From Chloroflexi bacterium HGW-Chloroflexi-6 (GTDB lineage: Bacteria > Chloroflexota > Anaerolineae > Anaerolineales > Villigracilaceae), in contig PHBU01000010.1 in assembly GCA_002840685.1 (NCBI GenBank), positions 62,001 through 126,000 of the forward strand: a stretch of DNA of 64,000 nucleotides. Direction: 5' to 3'. Below, in pieces: positions 9,315 through 18,044 of the stretch; the first letter of the stretch is position 1; each line of letters begins with the position of its first letter. The notes under the pieces were generated by a model. The model searched no databases. It saw only the letters and a program-made list of their open reading frames with translations, and had not been told where the DNA came from. Made by a program: the position numbers and the translations under genes.

Positions 9315-11123
9315 ATGGACTTTATTTTGAAAAACAACAAACTCTGGTTTGGGTTGGCTTTTGTTCTGGCTCTGGCGGTGCGCCTGTTGCGTTTGGGCGA
9401 ATTGCCGCTTTCAGATGCCGAAGCGGCCTGGGCCATGCAGGCCTTTGATCTTTCACGCGGCCTGCCGCTTGGTTTTGGCCCCCAGCCGGGTTATATCAAC
9501 CTGACTGCGATCTTCTTTTTTGTTTTGCAGTCCTCCAATTTTGCGGCCCGTCTGGTTCCAGCCCTGGCGGGCAGTTTGCTTGTCCTGTCCCCGGCGCTCT
9601 TCCGTGATCGGTTGGGAGAAAAAGCCGCCCTTGTGCTGGCTTTTTTGCTGGCATTCGAACCGGGCTTGCTGGCGCTTTCACGTCAGGCTGGCAGTTCGAT
9701 TTTGGCGATCAGCCTGGTGATGCTGGCCTGGGGCGCCTGGCGCAACCGTTCCGCCCGGTTGGCGGGTTTCCTGGCTGGTTTGGCTTTGCTATCAGGCAGC
9801 GCGCTCTGGGTCGGCCTGCTTGGCCTGGCGCTGGCGTTTGGCCTGCTGCGGCTTGTCGTTCCCGCGGTTTTTATCGAGTTTGATCAGCGGCGTGCCCGCC
9901 AGGCGCTTTATTTTGCGGCTGGAACGTATCTCGTTTTTGGCAGTCTCTTCCTGTTTGCTCCGGGTGGTCTGGGCGCCGGTTTGGCCTCCCTGCCTGATTT
10001 TTTGACCGGTCTGGCCGGTTCGGACGGCGCACCCTTCTGGCTGCTGCCGGCCGCATTGTTCTTTTACCAGCTTCCGGCCCTGGTTCTGGCCCTGGTTTCT
10101 CTGGCGCGCCTTTTTCAACGCCGTGACCCGCTGGTGATCTTTCTCGGATTGTGGCTGGCGGCTTCTTTATTATTGGCCATGCTTCCACAGGCCCGCCAGG
10201 TTGTCGATCTGGGCTGGGCGCTCCTGCCGCTTTGGACGCTGGCTTCGCTCGAAGTTGTGCGCTGGTTTCGCCCGATTGAATCGATCATCGAATTGCGCCC
10301 GGAAAAACAGCCCGCGCCTTTTGACCTGGCAAAAATTGAGTCTGTCGAATTTCCTGCCCCTGAAGATGAACAACCGGCTGAAGATGGACTGCATCCGGTG
10401 CTTGTTTCCAGCGGCGTATGGGAAACGATCGGCATGGCCCTGTTGACTTTTATTTTGGTCACTTTTTCGTGGCTTAATTTTATGGGCGTGGCTTTGGTGA
10501 CTTTTGACCCGGCTACCACCCAGATTCGATGGTTGGTGACCATTGGCGCGCTGGTCTTGTTGGCGCTCAGTGTTTTGCTGGTTGCGTTTGGCTGGTCTTC
10601 GCGGGTTGCCGTACAGGGGTTTGCCTGGGGTGTTCTTCCGGTGCTGGCAATTTATAGCCTCGCCATGGCTTCTTTTTCGGCCAACCTGCGCCCTGCACCT
10701 ACTGTTGAAATGTGGTCTGTCGCCCCGCAATCCCCTGCGATTGGAGTAATTCATTCCCAGGCCAGCGAGATCTCGCTTCTGGCGCATGGCGCAGATGAAG
10801 CCCTTAGCGTTTCGTTGGTAGGCATCAATTCCCCGGCTTTGCGCTGGTTGCTCCGCGAATGGCGACTCAGTAGCAGCCAGGCGCTCTCGCTCGAGTCCAA
10901 CCCTGACATCATAATCATGTCAGGCCAGGCGCTCCCGCCCGAACTGGAATCCACGTATCGTGGGGCGATCTTCCCGTGGCGCGCTTATCCTGCCTGGGAT
11001 CAGGCTTCTGCCTCTGAGTGGTTGCGTTGGATCGTCAGGCACGAGCTGCCGCAGGGCTATGAAACCATCCTGTTCTGGGCGCGGACGGACCTGTTCCCAG
11101 ACGCACAAAATCTGGTTCCTTAA
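9315..11123 (+). CDS. Agl23/GT39-like membrane protein with altered catalytic motif
   Basis: 602 residues. The N-terminus (membrane helix, then LRLGELPLSDAEAAWAMQA) matches the first loop of GT39-family transferases, where the usual motif is of the form HDEA; here the register reads SDAEA, so the usual Asp before Glu appears replaced by Ala with an Asp one residue earlier. About ten membrane helices follow to residue 310, then a cytosolic or loop segment rich in Glu/Pro (about 325-360), more helices, and a soluble C-terminal tail of about 150 residues. It lies 15 bases after the DUF2298 gene, and proteins of this kind are known to occur beside DUF2298 proteins (flippase-associated Agl23 type). 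Probably part of the same glycan-transfer machinery; may be a non-catalytic partner. No ribosome site precedes ATG 9315. Confidence 0.7.
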   Translation: MDFILKNNKLWFGLAFVLALAVRLLRLGELPLSDAEAAWAMQAFDLSRGLPLGFGPQPGYINLTAIFFFVLQSSNFAARLVPALAGSLLVLSPALFRDRLGEKAALVLAFLLAFEPGLLALSRQAGSSILAISLVMLAWGAWRNRSARLAGFLAGLALLSGSALWVGLLGLALAFGLLRLVVPAVFIEFDQRRARQALYFAAGTYLVFGSLFLFAPGGLGAGLASLPDFLTGLAGSDGAPFWLLPAALFFYQLPALVLALVSLARLFQRRDPLVIFLGLWLAASLLLAMLPQARQVVDLGWALLPLWTLASLEVVRWFRPIESIIELRPEKQPAPFDLAKIESVEFPAPEDEQPAEDGLHPVLVSSGVWETIGMALLTFILVTFSWLNFMGVALVTFDPATTQIRWLVTIGALVLLALSVLLVAFGWSSRVAVQGFAWGVLPVLAIYSLAMASFSANLRPAPTVEMWSVAPQSPAIGVIHSQASEISLLAHGADEALSVSLVGINSPALRWLLREWRLSSSQALSLESNPDIIIMSGQALPPELESTYRGAIFPWRAYPAWDQASASEWLRWIVRHELPQGYETILFWARTDLFPDAQNLVP

Positions 11124-11140
11124 TAACCTTTTAAGCGATT

Positions 11141-11192
11141 GACCGCCGAAACGCGGAGACACGGGTTTTATGAAAACCGTGTCTCCGTGTTT
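11141..11192 (+). repeat. Imperfect palindrome of the CGCGGAGAC type, likely stem-loop or terminator
   Basis: Left arm 11149-11169 and right arm 11173-11192 pair almost fully (one bulged base) around a three-base loop. The core CGCGGAGAC recurs in the palindrome at 60202-60262, so this looks like a dispersed repeat family. It lies between the Agl23-like gene and cmk and may end or attenuate transcription between them. It contains the ATG at 11170, which would add 18 residues to Cmk, but that start is not credible. Confidence 0.65.
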
Positions 11193-11223
11193 CTGTGATA
11201 ACCCACTACTTCACAGGAGTCTC

Positions 11224-11901
11224 ATGTCTGATTTGAGTATCATTGCCATCGACGGCCCGGCCGCATCCGGAAAATCCACCCTCGGTTTTCGCCTGGCCGA
11301 AGCGCTTGGCTATCTGTACTTCGATACCGGCCTGATGTATCGCGCCGTGACCTGGCTTGCCCTGCAGCGCGGCATCGACCCGCTCGATGAAGCTGCCGTT
11401 ACCCGCCTGGCTGAAGATGTGCCGATCGAAGTATCGCCCGCCTCTTTCGAAGATGGCCGTCCGTGTGACATCGTTGTCGATGGGCAGGATATCACCTGGA
11501 AGATCCGTCAGCCTGAAGTTGATTCCAACGTTTCGGTCGTTGCTGCTTATCGTGGCGTACGCGAGGCGCTGACGGTCCAACAGCGCCGGATTGGCCTGCG
11601 TGGGCGGGTGGTCATGGTTGGGCGCGATATTGGCACGGTTGTCCTGCCTGAAGCCCACATCAAAATCTACCTGGATGCCTCGGCCGAAGAACGCGCTCGC
11701 CGCCGCTACGAAGAAACCCTGCAAAGGGGCGGGACAGCCAACCTGGAAGAGATCCTGTCCAAAGTCAACGAGCGCGACCGGATCGACTCCACCCGCGATG
11801 TGGCTCCCCTTAAAGCGGCTGATGACGCCATTTTGATCGATTCCGATAAACTCAACGCGGACCAGGTTTTCCAAAAAGCCCTGTCTTTATGCAAGCGATA
11901 A
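11224..11901 (+). CDS. cmk: Cytidylate (CMP) kinase
   Basis: 225 residues. Phosphorylates CMP and dCMP with ATP in the cytoplasm, feeding CDP and dCDP pools. The P-loop GPAASGKST is at residues 11-19, followed by FDTGLMYRAVTW and, later, GRDIGTVVLPEA, RARRRYEE and RDRIDSTR, the usual CMP-kinase signature regions. Length is normal for the short bacterial form. A frame extends upstream to 11170, but CAGGAG at 11213-11218 lies five bases before ATG 11224, and that ATG gives the usual N-terminus. The end overlaps plsC by 13 bases; a cmk-plsC pair is common in bacteria. Confidence 0.95.
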   Translation: MSDLSIIAIDGPAASGKSTLGFRLAEALGYLYFDTGLMYRAVTWLALQRGIDPLDEAAVTRLAEDVPIEVSPASFEDGRPCDIVVDGQDITWKIRQPEVDSNVSVVAAYRGVREALTVQQRRIGLRGRVVMVGRDIGTVVLPEAHIKIYLDASAEERARRRYEETLQRGGTANLEEILSKVNERDRIDSTRDVAPLKAADDAILIDSDKLNADQVFQKALSLCKR

Positions 11902-12599
11902 CGCCTCGTTACCAGACTCCGTTCTTCAACCGACTGGCGCGTAACCTGTTGCGTCCTGTTTTTCGCGGCTTGTTCCACTTGCTGGCCAGGATCGAAGTTG
12001 AAGGCCTGGAAAATATTCCGCGCGGCGCGGCCTACATTGCTACCTTTAACCATGTTTCAACCTTCGACCCGCCATTTTTGCTGACGTTTTGGCCGGAAAA
12101 TATCGAGGTTCTTGGCGCATCTGATATTTGGAACCGGGCCGGCTTTGGACAGAATCTGCTGGTGCGCCTGTTCGGGGGCATCCCGGTCCATCGCGGCGAA
12201 TACGACCGCCAGGCGCTTGAGAGGGTTGTACGCGTTCTGAAATCGGGTTACCCGCTCTTGATCTCCCCTGAAGGCGGCCGTACTCGTGTTCCCGCCATGC
12301 GCAAGGGACGTCCTGGCCTGGCTTTCATCGTTGAGGAGACGGGCGCGCCGGTTGTCCCGGTTGCCATCATCGGCACAACCACAGACTTTTTCTCTCGCGC
12401 TGTCCGCGGCCAGCGGCCAACTCTTCAGATGCGAATTGGAAAACCCATCCATCTGCCGCCGGTTGAGGGCAAAGGTGAAGCCCGCCGCCAGTCGCGCCAG
12501 CACAATGTGGATCTTGTCATGCGCCATATCGCCGGTATGTTGCCTGAAAACTATCGTGGTGTCTATTCGGGGCAGGAAATCACAGAAGTCAGCGTGTAG
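11889..12599 (+). CDS. plsC: 1-acyl-sn-glycerol-3-phosphate acyltransferase (PlsC family)
   Basis: 236 residues. Adds a second acyl chain to lysophosphatidate in membrane phospholipid synthesis. The catalytic NHX4D motif is seen as NHVSTFD at residues 54-60, and the substrate-binding motif as PEGGRTR near residue 130; GAPVVPVAIIGT completes the family pattern. An amphipathic start without a clear signal peptide suggests a peripheral membrane enzyme. The start ATG 11889 lies inside the end of cmk, so the two are probably one transcript. Exact acceptor specificity cannot be read from the sequence; other lysophospholipid acyltransferases share these motifs. Confidence 0.9.
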   Translation: MQAITPRYQTPFFNRLARNLLRPVFRGLFHLLARIEVEGLENIPRGAAYIATFNHVSTFDPPFLLTFWPENIEVLGASDIWNRAGFGQNLLVRLFGGIPVHRGEYDRQALERVVRVLKSGYPLLISPEGGRTRVPAMRKGRPGLAFIVEETGAPVVPVAIIGTTTDFFSRAVRGQRPTLQMRIGKPIHLPPVEGKGEARRQSRQHNVDLVMRHIAGMLPENYRGVYSGQEITEVSV

Positions 12600-12623
12600 T
12601 GAAGCCGAACTTTGAGCACGCCA

Positions 12624-12632
12624 TGCTATAAT
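12624..12632 (+). promoter_or_regulatory. Extended -10 promoter upstream of the histidine kinase gene
   Basis: TGCTATAAT (extended -10) lies 41 bases before ATG 12674, just after the plsC stop. No convincing -35 hexamer is seen at the usual spacing, which is typical of extended -10 promoters. It predicts separate transcription of the kinase gene. Confidence 0.5.
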
Positions 12633-12673
12633 GATTTTGTTTTGGCACATCCCTCGCAATACTAGCTGGTAGC

Positions 12674-15600
12674 ATGGAACCAATTTTCTCTCTTTTCCAA
12701 GGTGCTTTACTATCGCCGCTCTGGCCATCTGCTTTGGGTTGGCTTTGGTGGTTCACCCTTGCGGGGCTTGTGGGGTGGTTTTTATTTACCTGGAAAAATT
12801 CCCAGGCAGTCTGGGATTCACGCACCTGGGGAATGGTGCTAGTACTATCCATCTTTGCGATTCTTGCCAGTAATTTTATCGGTTTGCGCCTACCCGCCGG
12901 GACAGCTTTGTCCCCTCCGGGTATTCCGCAGTCGCCTCGCGGTCCGGCTCTGATGGTTTTGTCGGCTCTGCCCTGGTTGCTGGCTGGCGGTTTGCTGGGT
13001 CCGTTGGCGGCTGCCGTGGTCGGCTTTGTGGCCGGCCTGGTGCGTTTTGGGCTTGATACTCAATCTGTTTTTACACCGATCGAAATGGCCCTGCTCGCGA
13101 CCCTTTTCAGCGCTGCGGTTCGTCAGCGTTATCGCACCTGGCCCTATCGGGTTTTGAGCGAACCGCTGGTTGCTGCGCTTGTCTTGACCATTCCGTACGC
13201 CTTGTTGTTTGCATCCAGCGCTTTCATGATCGCAACTGGCTCGATCGCAACCCGGCTTGATTATGCTTTGGCGCAGTTGCAGTACGCAGCCCTTGCCTTT
13301 GCTGGTGAAGTATTCGTGGCCGGGGTTTTTACCCAGGCTCTCGCGCTGACCTTCCCCGGCGCATGGGGGCGTCGCTTGCCGCTTCTGCCCTCGCCGGGAG
13401 AACGCAGTCTCGAGTCGCGCTTTCTATTTGGAACAGGTACGCTGATCACTGCGCTGCTGGTCGCCATGCTGATTGGGGATTGGCTGGTGGCGGGCGCAGC
13501 GGCGCGCCAGATGTTGCAAGTCCGCATGCAGGGCAACGCGGAACTGGCTTCGCAGAGTATTCCCTTTTTTCTGGAGACCGGCCAAAATTTGGCCTCGCAA
13601 CTATCCCAGACCCCGGGCCTGCTGACAGCAAACGGTCAGGATGTTGCCACGATTCTCAGTCAGCAGATTCGCGCCGTCCCGTTTTTTGATCAATTGATCG
13701 TGTTGGATGCTCAGGGGCAGGTGGTTGGTTCCTATCCGCCGGCATCTGGCCTGGAGCAAATTCTCGCTCCTCAAGAATCCGCCGGGCTTTTGCTGGCGTT
13801 CAGCGGCGTTCTGAGCCAGACCTATACCATTCCGCCCGTTGAAAGCGGTCAGGCAGCGCGGGTTTCGTTTGTGATCGGTCTTGTTGACCCGGCCACTACG
13901 CTCCCGGGGCGGGTCTTGATTGGGCGCACCAATCTTGAAACCAACCCTTTTACACAACCGCTGATCAATAGCCTGAAAAGCGTCCGTGGCTTGGGCGGTG
14001 ATGGCATCCTGCTCGACGAAAACGGCATGATCATTTACCACGGTGTGCCTTCGCTGGTGATGACCCCCTATTCGGGCCAGACCACCGCCGAGGCCGCTTT
14101 TTTTGATGATACATCACCCAACGGCACCCGCAACCTGGTTTACTATCAGCCGGCCTTGGGTCGCCCCTGGGCGGTGGTCATCACTGTCCCTGCCCAGAAG
14201 GCTCAGGAACAGGCCCTATCGATCGCCGCGCCGCTTTCCGTGATGATCCTGGCCCTGGCGGTGGTTGCCTTGGTCTCGCTCAAGCTCGGTCTGCGGACCG
14301 TGACCAGTTCGATGCAGACTCTGGCCAGCGAAGCGGTGCGCATCGCCCAGGGCCAACTCGACCATCCTTTGCCTGTCGAGGGTGTCGATGAGGTCGGTCA
14401 ACTGCGGCGGGCTTTTGAGCAGATGCGCGCCAGCCTGCAATCTCGCCTGGAAGAGCTCAATCGATTGTTGCTGGTCAGCCAGGGCGTCGCCTCCAGCCTG
14501 GATATGGGCGATTCTGTCGAACCCGTGCTGGAAGCCATCCTGGCGACCGGGGCCAGTGCCGTGCGGGTTGTCCTGACCCAGGATAGCCTTCAGGACACCG
14601 AGCGCGACCTGCCTTCCCTGTTTGCGCTTGGCCCTTCCAAAGAAAAATACGCTTATCTGGATAGCCAGATCTTGGAGTTGACCCAACAACAAGATCGGAT
14701 CGTGCTGACCAATGTGGCGCGCGCTCGCACCTTTGGCCTGCCTGCCGGGCAAATTGCCCCGGCCTCGCTGGTGGCTTTCCCGCTTCGACACGAAAACCGC
14801 CATTACGGCGCGCTCTGGGCCGCTTACGATCAGCCGAGGCTGTTCTCTGAGACCGACGTGCGTTTCCTGGCAACCCTCTCGGGGCAAGCGGCCCTGGCGG
14901 CCTCCAATAACCATCTTTTCCTATCCGCCGAAGTTGGCCGCCAACGACTGGCCGCCATCCTGGCTTCGACTCCCGACCCCGTGCTGGTGACGGATCACCT
15001 CAACCGTTTGCTGCTGGCCAACCCCGCAGCCTGGAAAACGCTCGGCGCGGCAGTCAGCACCGGCGAGGGCCAGCCGATCGAACAGGTGATCAGTCAAAAA
15101 CCTTTGCTCGAAATCCTGCAAGTATTTTCGTCGGATAAACTTTCTGCCGAGGTGGCCGTTGCCAGCGGGCAGATTTACCTGGCAACCGCCTCTCCCGTTT
15201 TGGCCGATGGCCGTCTGGTGGGACGGGTTTGCATCCTGCGTGATGTCACGTATTTCAAAGAACTCGATACGATGAAAACCGAGTTTGTCAACACCGTCAG
15301 CCACGATTTACGCTCGCCATTAACTCTGATGCGCGGTTATGCGACTATGCTCGAGATGGTTGGTGAACTCAACGAACAACAGCAAGGCTATGTTAAGAAA
15401 ATCATCTCCGGCGTTGAGAATATGGCTCGCCTGGTGAATAACCTGCTCGATCTCGGCCGGATTGAGGTTGGCGTGGGGCTGCAATTGGAGACTGCCCCTA
15501 TTTTTGAGATTGTTGAACGCGTTACCAGCACCCTTCAAATGCAAGCCTCCCAGAAGAACATTACCCTGACCGTAGATATGCCTGCCGACATGTCTGTCAT

Positions 15601-15973
15601 GATCGAGGCAGATAATGCGCTTCTGCAGCAAGCCGTGTATAATCTGGTCGAGAACGCCATCAAATACACTCCGCAGGATGGCAAGGTCATGGTTCGGGCG
15701 CGGGTTTCGGAAGCGCTTTTCCATTTTGAAGTTCAGGACAGCGGGATCGGTGTTTCTCCGATCGACCAGCCGCGCCTGTTCGAAAAGTTTTATCGCGGCG
15801 GGCAGCGTGAAGCCCGCGAACAAAAAGGTTCCGGCCTGGGCTTGGCCATTGTCCGTTCGATTGTCGAGCGGCATGGCGGAAAGGTTTGGCTTGAGAGTCA
15901 GTTGGGCAAGGGCAGCACTTTTTTTATAGAAGTTCCTCTGCACCAATCTGAAGGATTGCCCAAATCTGCCTGA
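12674..15973 (+). CDS. Membrane sensor histidine kinase with Cache-like, HAMP, GAF and PAS domains
   Basis: 1099 residues. Order: a multi-helix membrane region (about 1-275), an extracytoplasmic sensor of double-Cache type (about 285-510), a last membrane helix (about 519-538), HAMP (about 535-590), GAF (about 600-750), PAS (about 755-865), HisKA with the phospho-accepting His877 in SHDLRSPL, and HATPase (from about 980) with NLVENAIKYTP, DSGIGV, LFEKFYR and GSGLGLAIV. All boxes are intact, so it should be an active kinase that joins periplasmic ligand sensing to cytoplasmic sensing. The extra N-terminal helix bundle before the Cache domain resembles a second membrane sensor. No response regulator is adjacent, so the partner is unknown. 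It is transcribed from its own extended -10 promoter. Confidence 0.88.
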   Translation: MEPIFSLFQGALLSPLWPSALGWLWWFTLAGLVGWFLFTWKNSQAVWDSRTWGMVLVLSIFAILASNFIGLRLPAGTALSPPGIPQSPRGPALMVLSALPWLLAGGLLGPLAAAVVGFVAGLVRFGLDTQSVFTPIEMALLATLFSAAVRQRYRTWPYRVLSEPLVAALVLTIPYALLFASSAFMIATGSIATRLDYALAQLQYAALAFAGEVFVAGVFTQALALTFPGAWGRRLPLLPSPGERSLESRFLFGTGTLITALLVAMLIGDWLVAGAAARQMLQVRMQGNAELASQSIPFFLETGQNLASQLSQTPGLLTANGQDVATILSQQIRAVPFFDQLIVLDAQGQVVGSYPPASGLEQILAPQESAGLLLAFSGVLSQTYTIPPVESGQAARVSFVIGLVDPATTLPGRVLIGRTNLETNPFTQPLINSLKSVRGLGGDGILLDENGMIIYHGVPSLVMTPYSGQTTAEAAFFDDTSPNGTRNLVYYQPALGRPWAVVITVPAQKAQEQALSIAAPLSVMILALAVVALVSLKLGLRTVTSSMQTLASEAVRIAQGQLDHPLPVEGVDEVGQLRRAFEQMRASLQSRLEELNRLLLVSQGVASSLDMGDSVEPVLEAILATGASAVRVVLTQDSLQDTERDLPSLFALGPSKEKYAYLDSQILELTQQQDRIVLTNVARARTFGLPAGQIAPASLVAFPLRHENRHYGALWAAYDQPRLFSETDVRFLATLSGQAALAASNNHLFLSAEVGRQRLAAILASTPDPVLVTDHLNRLLLANPAAWKTLGAAVSTGEGQPIEQVISQKPLLEILQVFSSDKLSAEVAVASGQIYLATASPVLADGRLVGRVCILRDVTYFKELDTMKTEFVNTVSHDLRSPLTLMRGYATMLEMVGELNEQQQGYVKKIISGVENMARLVNNLLDLGRIEVGVGLQLETAPIFEIVERVTSTLQMQASQKNITLTVDMPADMSVMIEADNALLQQAVYNLVENAIKYTPQDGKVMVRARVSEALFHFEVQDSGIGVSPIDQPRLFEKFYRGGQREAREQKGSGLGLAIVRSIVERHGGKVWLESQLGKGSTFFIEVPLHQSEGLPKSA

Positions 15974-16004
15974 GTTTTGACTTCCCACTTCATGCTCTTT
16001 ACGG

Positions 16005-16010
16005 TATAAT
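16005..16010 (+). promoter_or_regulatory. -10 box (TATAAT) of the rpmH-rnpA-yidD cluster
   Basis: TATAAT stands 71 bases before the rpmH start, in the gap after the kinase gene. A TTGACT at 15977-15982 is present but the spacing of 22 bases is too long to be a standard -35, so only the -10 is supported. Confidence 0.5.
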
Positions 16011-16081
16011 GTTGTGCCGATTGCGCCACTGAGCGCATTTTTGTTCCAGTTCTTATTCTTTGATTGTGAGGATGATTCTGC

Positions 16082-16255
16082 ATGGCAACCAAACGAACTT
16101 ACCAACCAAAAATCAGACGGCGTGTGCGTGTTCATGGCTTTCGCAACCGCATGTCATCAGCCGACGGACGTGAAGTTTTGAAACGCCGCCGTCTGCGAGG
16201 CCGCGCTAAATTGACGGTCACTTGTAACAACCACGTTAAGAAGGTGCGCTGGTAG
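16082..16255 (+). CDS. rpmH: Large-subunit ribosomal protein bL34
   Basis: 57 residues, starting [20 protein letters not shown] and rich in Arg and Lys throughout, the typical L34 sequence, slightly longer than the 44-47 residue enteric form because of a C-terminal extension ending VKKVRW. It is part of the 50S subunit. It is followed at 40 bases by rnpA, the near-universal bacterial order rpmH-rnpA-yidD-yidC-jag. The gene is too short for simple ORF cut-offs but is fully supported by sequence and context. Confidence 0.95.
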   Translation: MATKRTYQPKIRRRVRVHGFRNRMSSADGREVLKRRRLRGRAKLTVTCNNHVKKVRW

Positions 16256-16294
16256 GCCGCAACGGCGCTTGCCGTTGCCAAAAGTGAGGGATGG

Positions 16295-16645
16295 GTGCAG
16301 CGTCGTTTTCGACTGACCCGGTCCATAGATTTTAAGCGGGTGCGGAATTATGGTAAATCTTTCGCGCACCCGCTTCTTGTGTTGATTGCTCTCGCTTCGG
16401 AAGAAGAAATCTTACGGGTAGGTGTCGCGGCAAGTCGCTCCTTGGGAGGGGCTGTCCAGCGTAATCGCGCCAAACGTTTGTTGCGCGAGGCTAGCCGCCT
16501 TGAAATCCCATCCCTGCAAACCGGTCGCGATCTGGTTTTTATCGCCCGCCAGCCCTTATTGCAGGCTGATTTTTCTGATATACAAAAAGCGATCAAAGGG
16601 CTTTTGCGGCGCGCTTCCTTATACAAGCCAGTTGAAAATGAGTGA
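16295..16645 (+). CDS. rnpA: Ribonuclease P protein component
   Basis: 116 residues. Binds the RNase P RNA and helps it cleave 5' leaders from pre-tRNA. The conserved RNR region is seen as [16 protein letters not shown], and the N-terminus [14 protein letters not shown] is typical. The start is GTG 16295, preceded by GAGGGA at 16286-16291; an ATG at 16291 is out of frame. The last eight bases overlap yidD. The RNase P RNA gene itself is not in the window. Confidence 0.93.
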   Translation: MQRRFRLTRSIDFKRVRNYGKSFAHPLLVLIALASEEEILRVGVAASRSLGGAVQRNRAKRLLREASRLEIPSLQTGRDLVFIARQPLLQADFSDIQKAIKGLLRRASLYKPVENE

Positions 16646-16928
16646 GCATTATTTGCCCCACGAATACCCCAATGAGCCGCAGCTACGCGATATGCCGCGC
16701 ACTGTATTCAATTGGCCGCGCCTTGTCCTTTTGGGATTAATCAGGCTTTACCAGGCGACACTTTCCAAATCAATGCCCCCCAACACCTGCCGCTTTTACC
16801 CATCTTGTTCTCATTATGGCTACCAGGCCATTTACAAGTATGGCGTTTTTAAGGGAGGCTGGATGGCATTCTGGCGGGTTTTACGTTGCAATCCTTTCAA
16901 CCCCGGCGGGGTTGACCCTGTTCTTTAG
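16638..16928 (+). CDS. yidD: Membrane protein insertion efficiency factor YidD
   Basis: 96 residues. Small membrane-associated protein that aids YidC-dependent insertion. The signature [15 protein letters not shown] and the end [17 protein letters not shown] are complete, with an N-terminal amphipathic/hydrophobic segment ([12 protein letters not shown]). The frame is open further upstream, to 16422, but that part lies over rnpA; ATG 16638, overlapping the rnpA stop by eight bases, gives the usual protein. Eight bases separate its stop from the PQQ lipoprotein gene. Confidence 0.92.
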   Translation: MSEHYLPHEYPNEPQLRDMPRTVFNWPRLVLLGLIRLYQATLSKSMPPNTCRFYPSCSHYGYQAIYKYGVFKGGWMAFWRVLRCNPFNPGGVDPVL

Positions 16929-16936
16929 GAGATTCG

Positions 16937-18031
16937 ATGAAGTTTAAGCGAGTTGTCTTACCTTTTCTGGTGGTTCTGCTTGCGTTTCTGATGAGCGCTT
17001 GCAGCGGAGCCGCGGTTACCCGAGGTTTTCCTGGCCTTGTCTTGCAAGACCAAACGATCTATCTTTCAGAAAACCAGGTTTATGCTGTGAACATTACAAC
17101 CGGGCAGGAAGCTCGCCTGGGTGAGGCTCCCCTGCGTTTCCCGCTTGAGTCAGACGGCAATATTAATCTATATGCTCCGGTGTCTGTTACGGGTGATGGA
17201 CAGATCGTTTTACCGAACTCTCATGCATCCCAGCACGGCCTGTATAGTTTTGATCCAAAGACTGGCAGCACTCGTTGGGTCTTTGAAAAATCCAAGGGAA
17301 CCTGGATCGCCGGTGTGTTATCGATCGGCACTGACATTTACGCCCCGGGCGGGGACGGCATTTTGTATGCCCTGGATGCCAGCGGCAATGTGCGCTGGAC
17401 TGTCGAACTGTCCAAAAATGGTTTATGGACCCGACCCGTCACCGATGGTAATTTGATCTTCCAATCCACAATGGACGGTGTTCTATTTGCGATTAACCCG
17501 ACCAGTGGCAAGGAAGTTTGGCAAGCCGAACTCGGCGGGCCCATCCTTGGCGCTCCCACCGTTGATGAAGATGGAACCCTGTATCTTGGCACCCTTTCTG
17601 GCATGTTATACGCCATCGAAGGCGCCAGCGGACAAATTTCCTGGCAGCAGCAGCTCGAAGGCAGCATCTGGGGTTCTCCCGCCTTGAATGCAGATTCTGT
17701 TTACATTGGCACGCTTATGGCCAAAGTGGGAAAATTCTATGCCTTGCAAAAGAGCACCGGGGCAGTTTCATGGCAGCGTGACGAAGAAAGTTCAATTATT
17801 GCCAGCCCGTTGGTTTTTGAAGACCAAGTACTCTATGTAACCGAAACGGGGCGCGTGCAGGCTTTGACCAGCGCCGGCAGCCCCAAATGGCAGGCAGACC
17901 TTAAAGGTAAATTACTCTCTGCGCCCATCCTGGCCGGGGAACTCATTATCATCGCTCCCATGCAGGGTGATACCATGCTTGTCGCTTTTGATTTGAACGG
18001 CGCACAACGCTGGACGTTCAAAGCTGAATAA
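16937..18031 (+). CDS. PQQ-type beta-propeller lipoprotein
   Basis: 364 residues. The N-terminus is a lipoprotein signal: basic MKFKR, a hydrophobic stretch, and LMSAC with the lipid-bearing Cys at residue 22. The rest is a row of beta-propeller blades of the PQQ/BamB kind, recognisable by repeats such as DPKTGSTRWVFE, DASGNVRWTVE, NPTSGKEVWQAE, EGASGQISWQQQ and KSTGAVSWQRD. It should sit on the outer face of the cytoplasmic membrane. GGAG at 16929-16932 serves the ATG. It lies between yidD and yidC, where no extra gene is found in most bacteria, and is only 13 bases before yidC, so it may assist membrane protein insertion; this is inference from position. A PQQ cofactor is not implied. Confidence 0.88.
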   Translation: MKFKRVVLPFLVVLLAFLMSACSGAAVTRGFPGLVLQDQTIYLSENQVYAVNITTGQEARLGEAPLRFPLESDGNINLYAPVSVTGDGQIVLPNSHASQHGLYSFDPKTGSTRWVFEKSKGTWIAGVLSIGTDIYAPGGDGILYALDASGNVRWTVELSKNGLWTRPVTDGNLIFQSTMDGVLFAINPTSGKEVWQAELGGPILGAPTVDEDGTLYLGTLSGMLYAIEGASGQISWQQQLEGSIWGSPALNADSVYIGTLMAKVGKFYALQKSTGAVSWQRDEESSIIASPLVFEDQVLYVTETGRVQALTSAGSPKWQADLKGKLLSAPILAGELIIIAPMQGDTMLVAFDLNGAQRWTFKAE

Positions 18032-18044
18032 ATAGGAGTCTGAT

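Noticed and set aside
11170..11223. Upstream extension of cmk
   Set aside because: Starts in a palindrome and bypasses a good ribosome site; the extra residues do not fit Cmk.
15977..16010. Standard -35/-10 promoter for rpmH using TTGACT
   Set aside because: Spacing of 22 bases is too long; only the -10 box is kept.
16422..16637. Upstream extension of yidD
   Set aside because: Covers rnpA; the normal YidD length starts at 16638.
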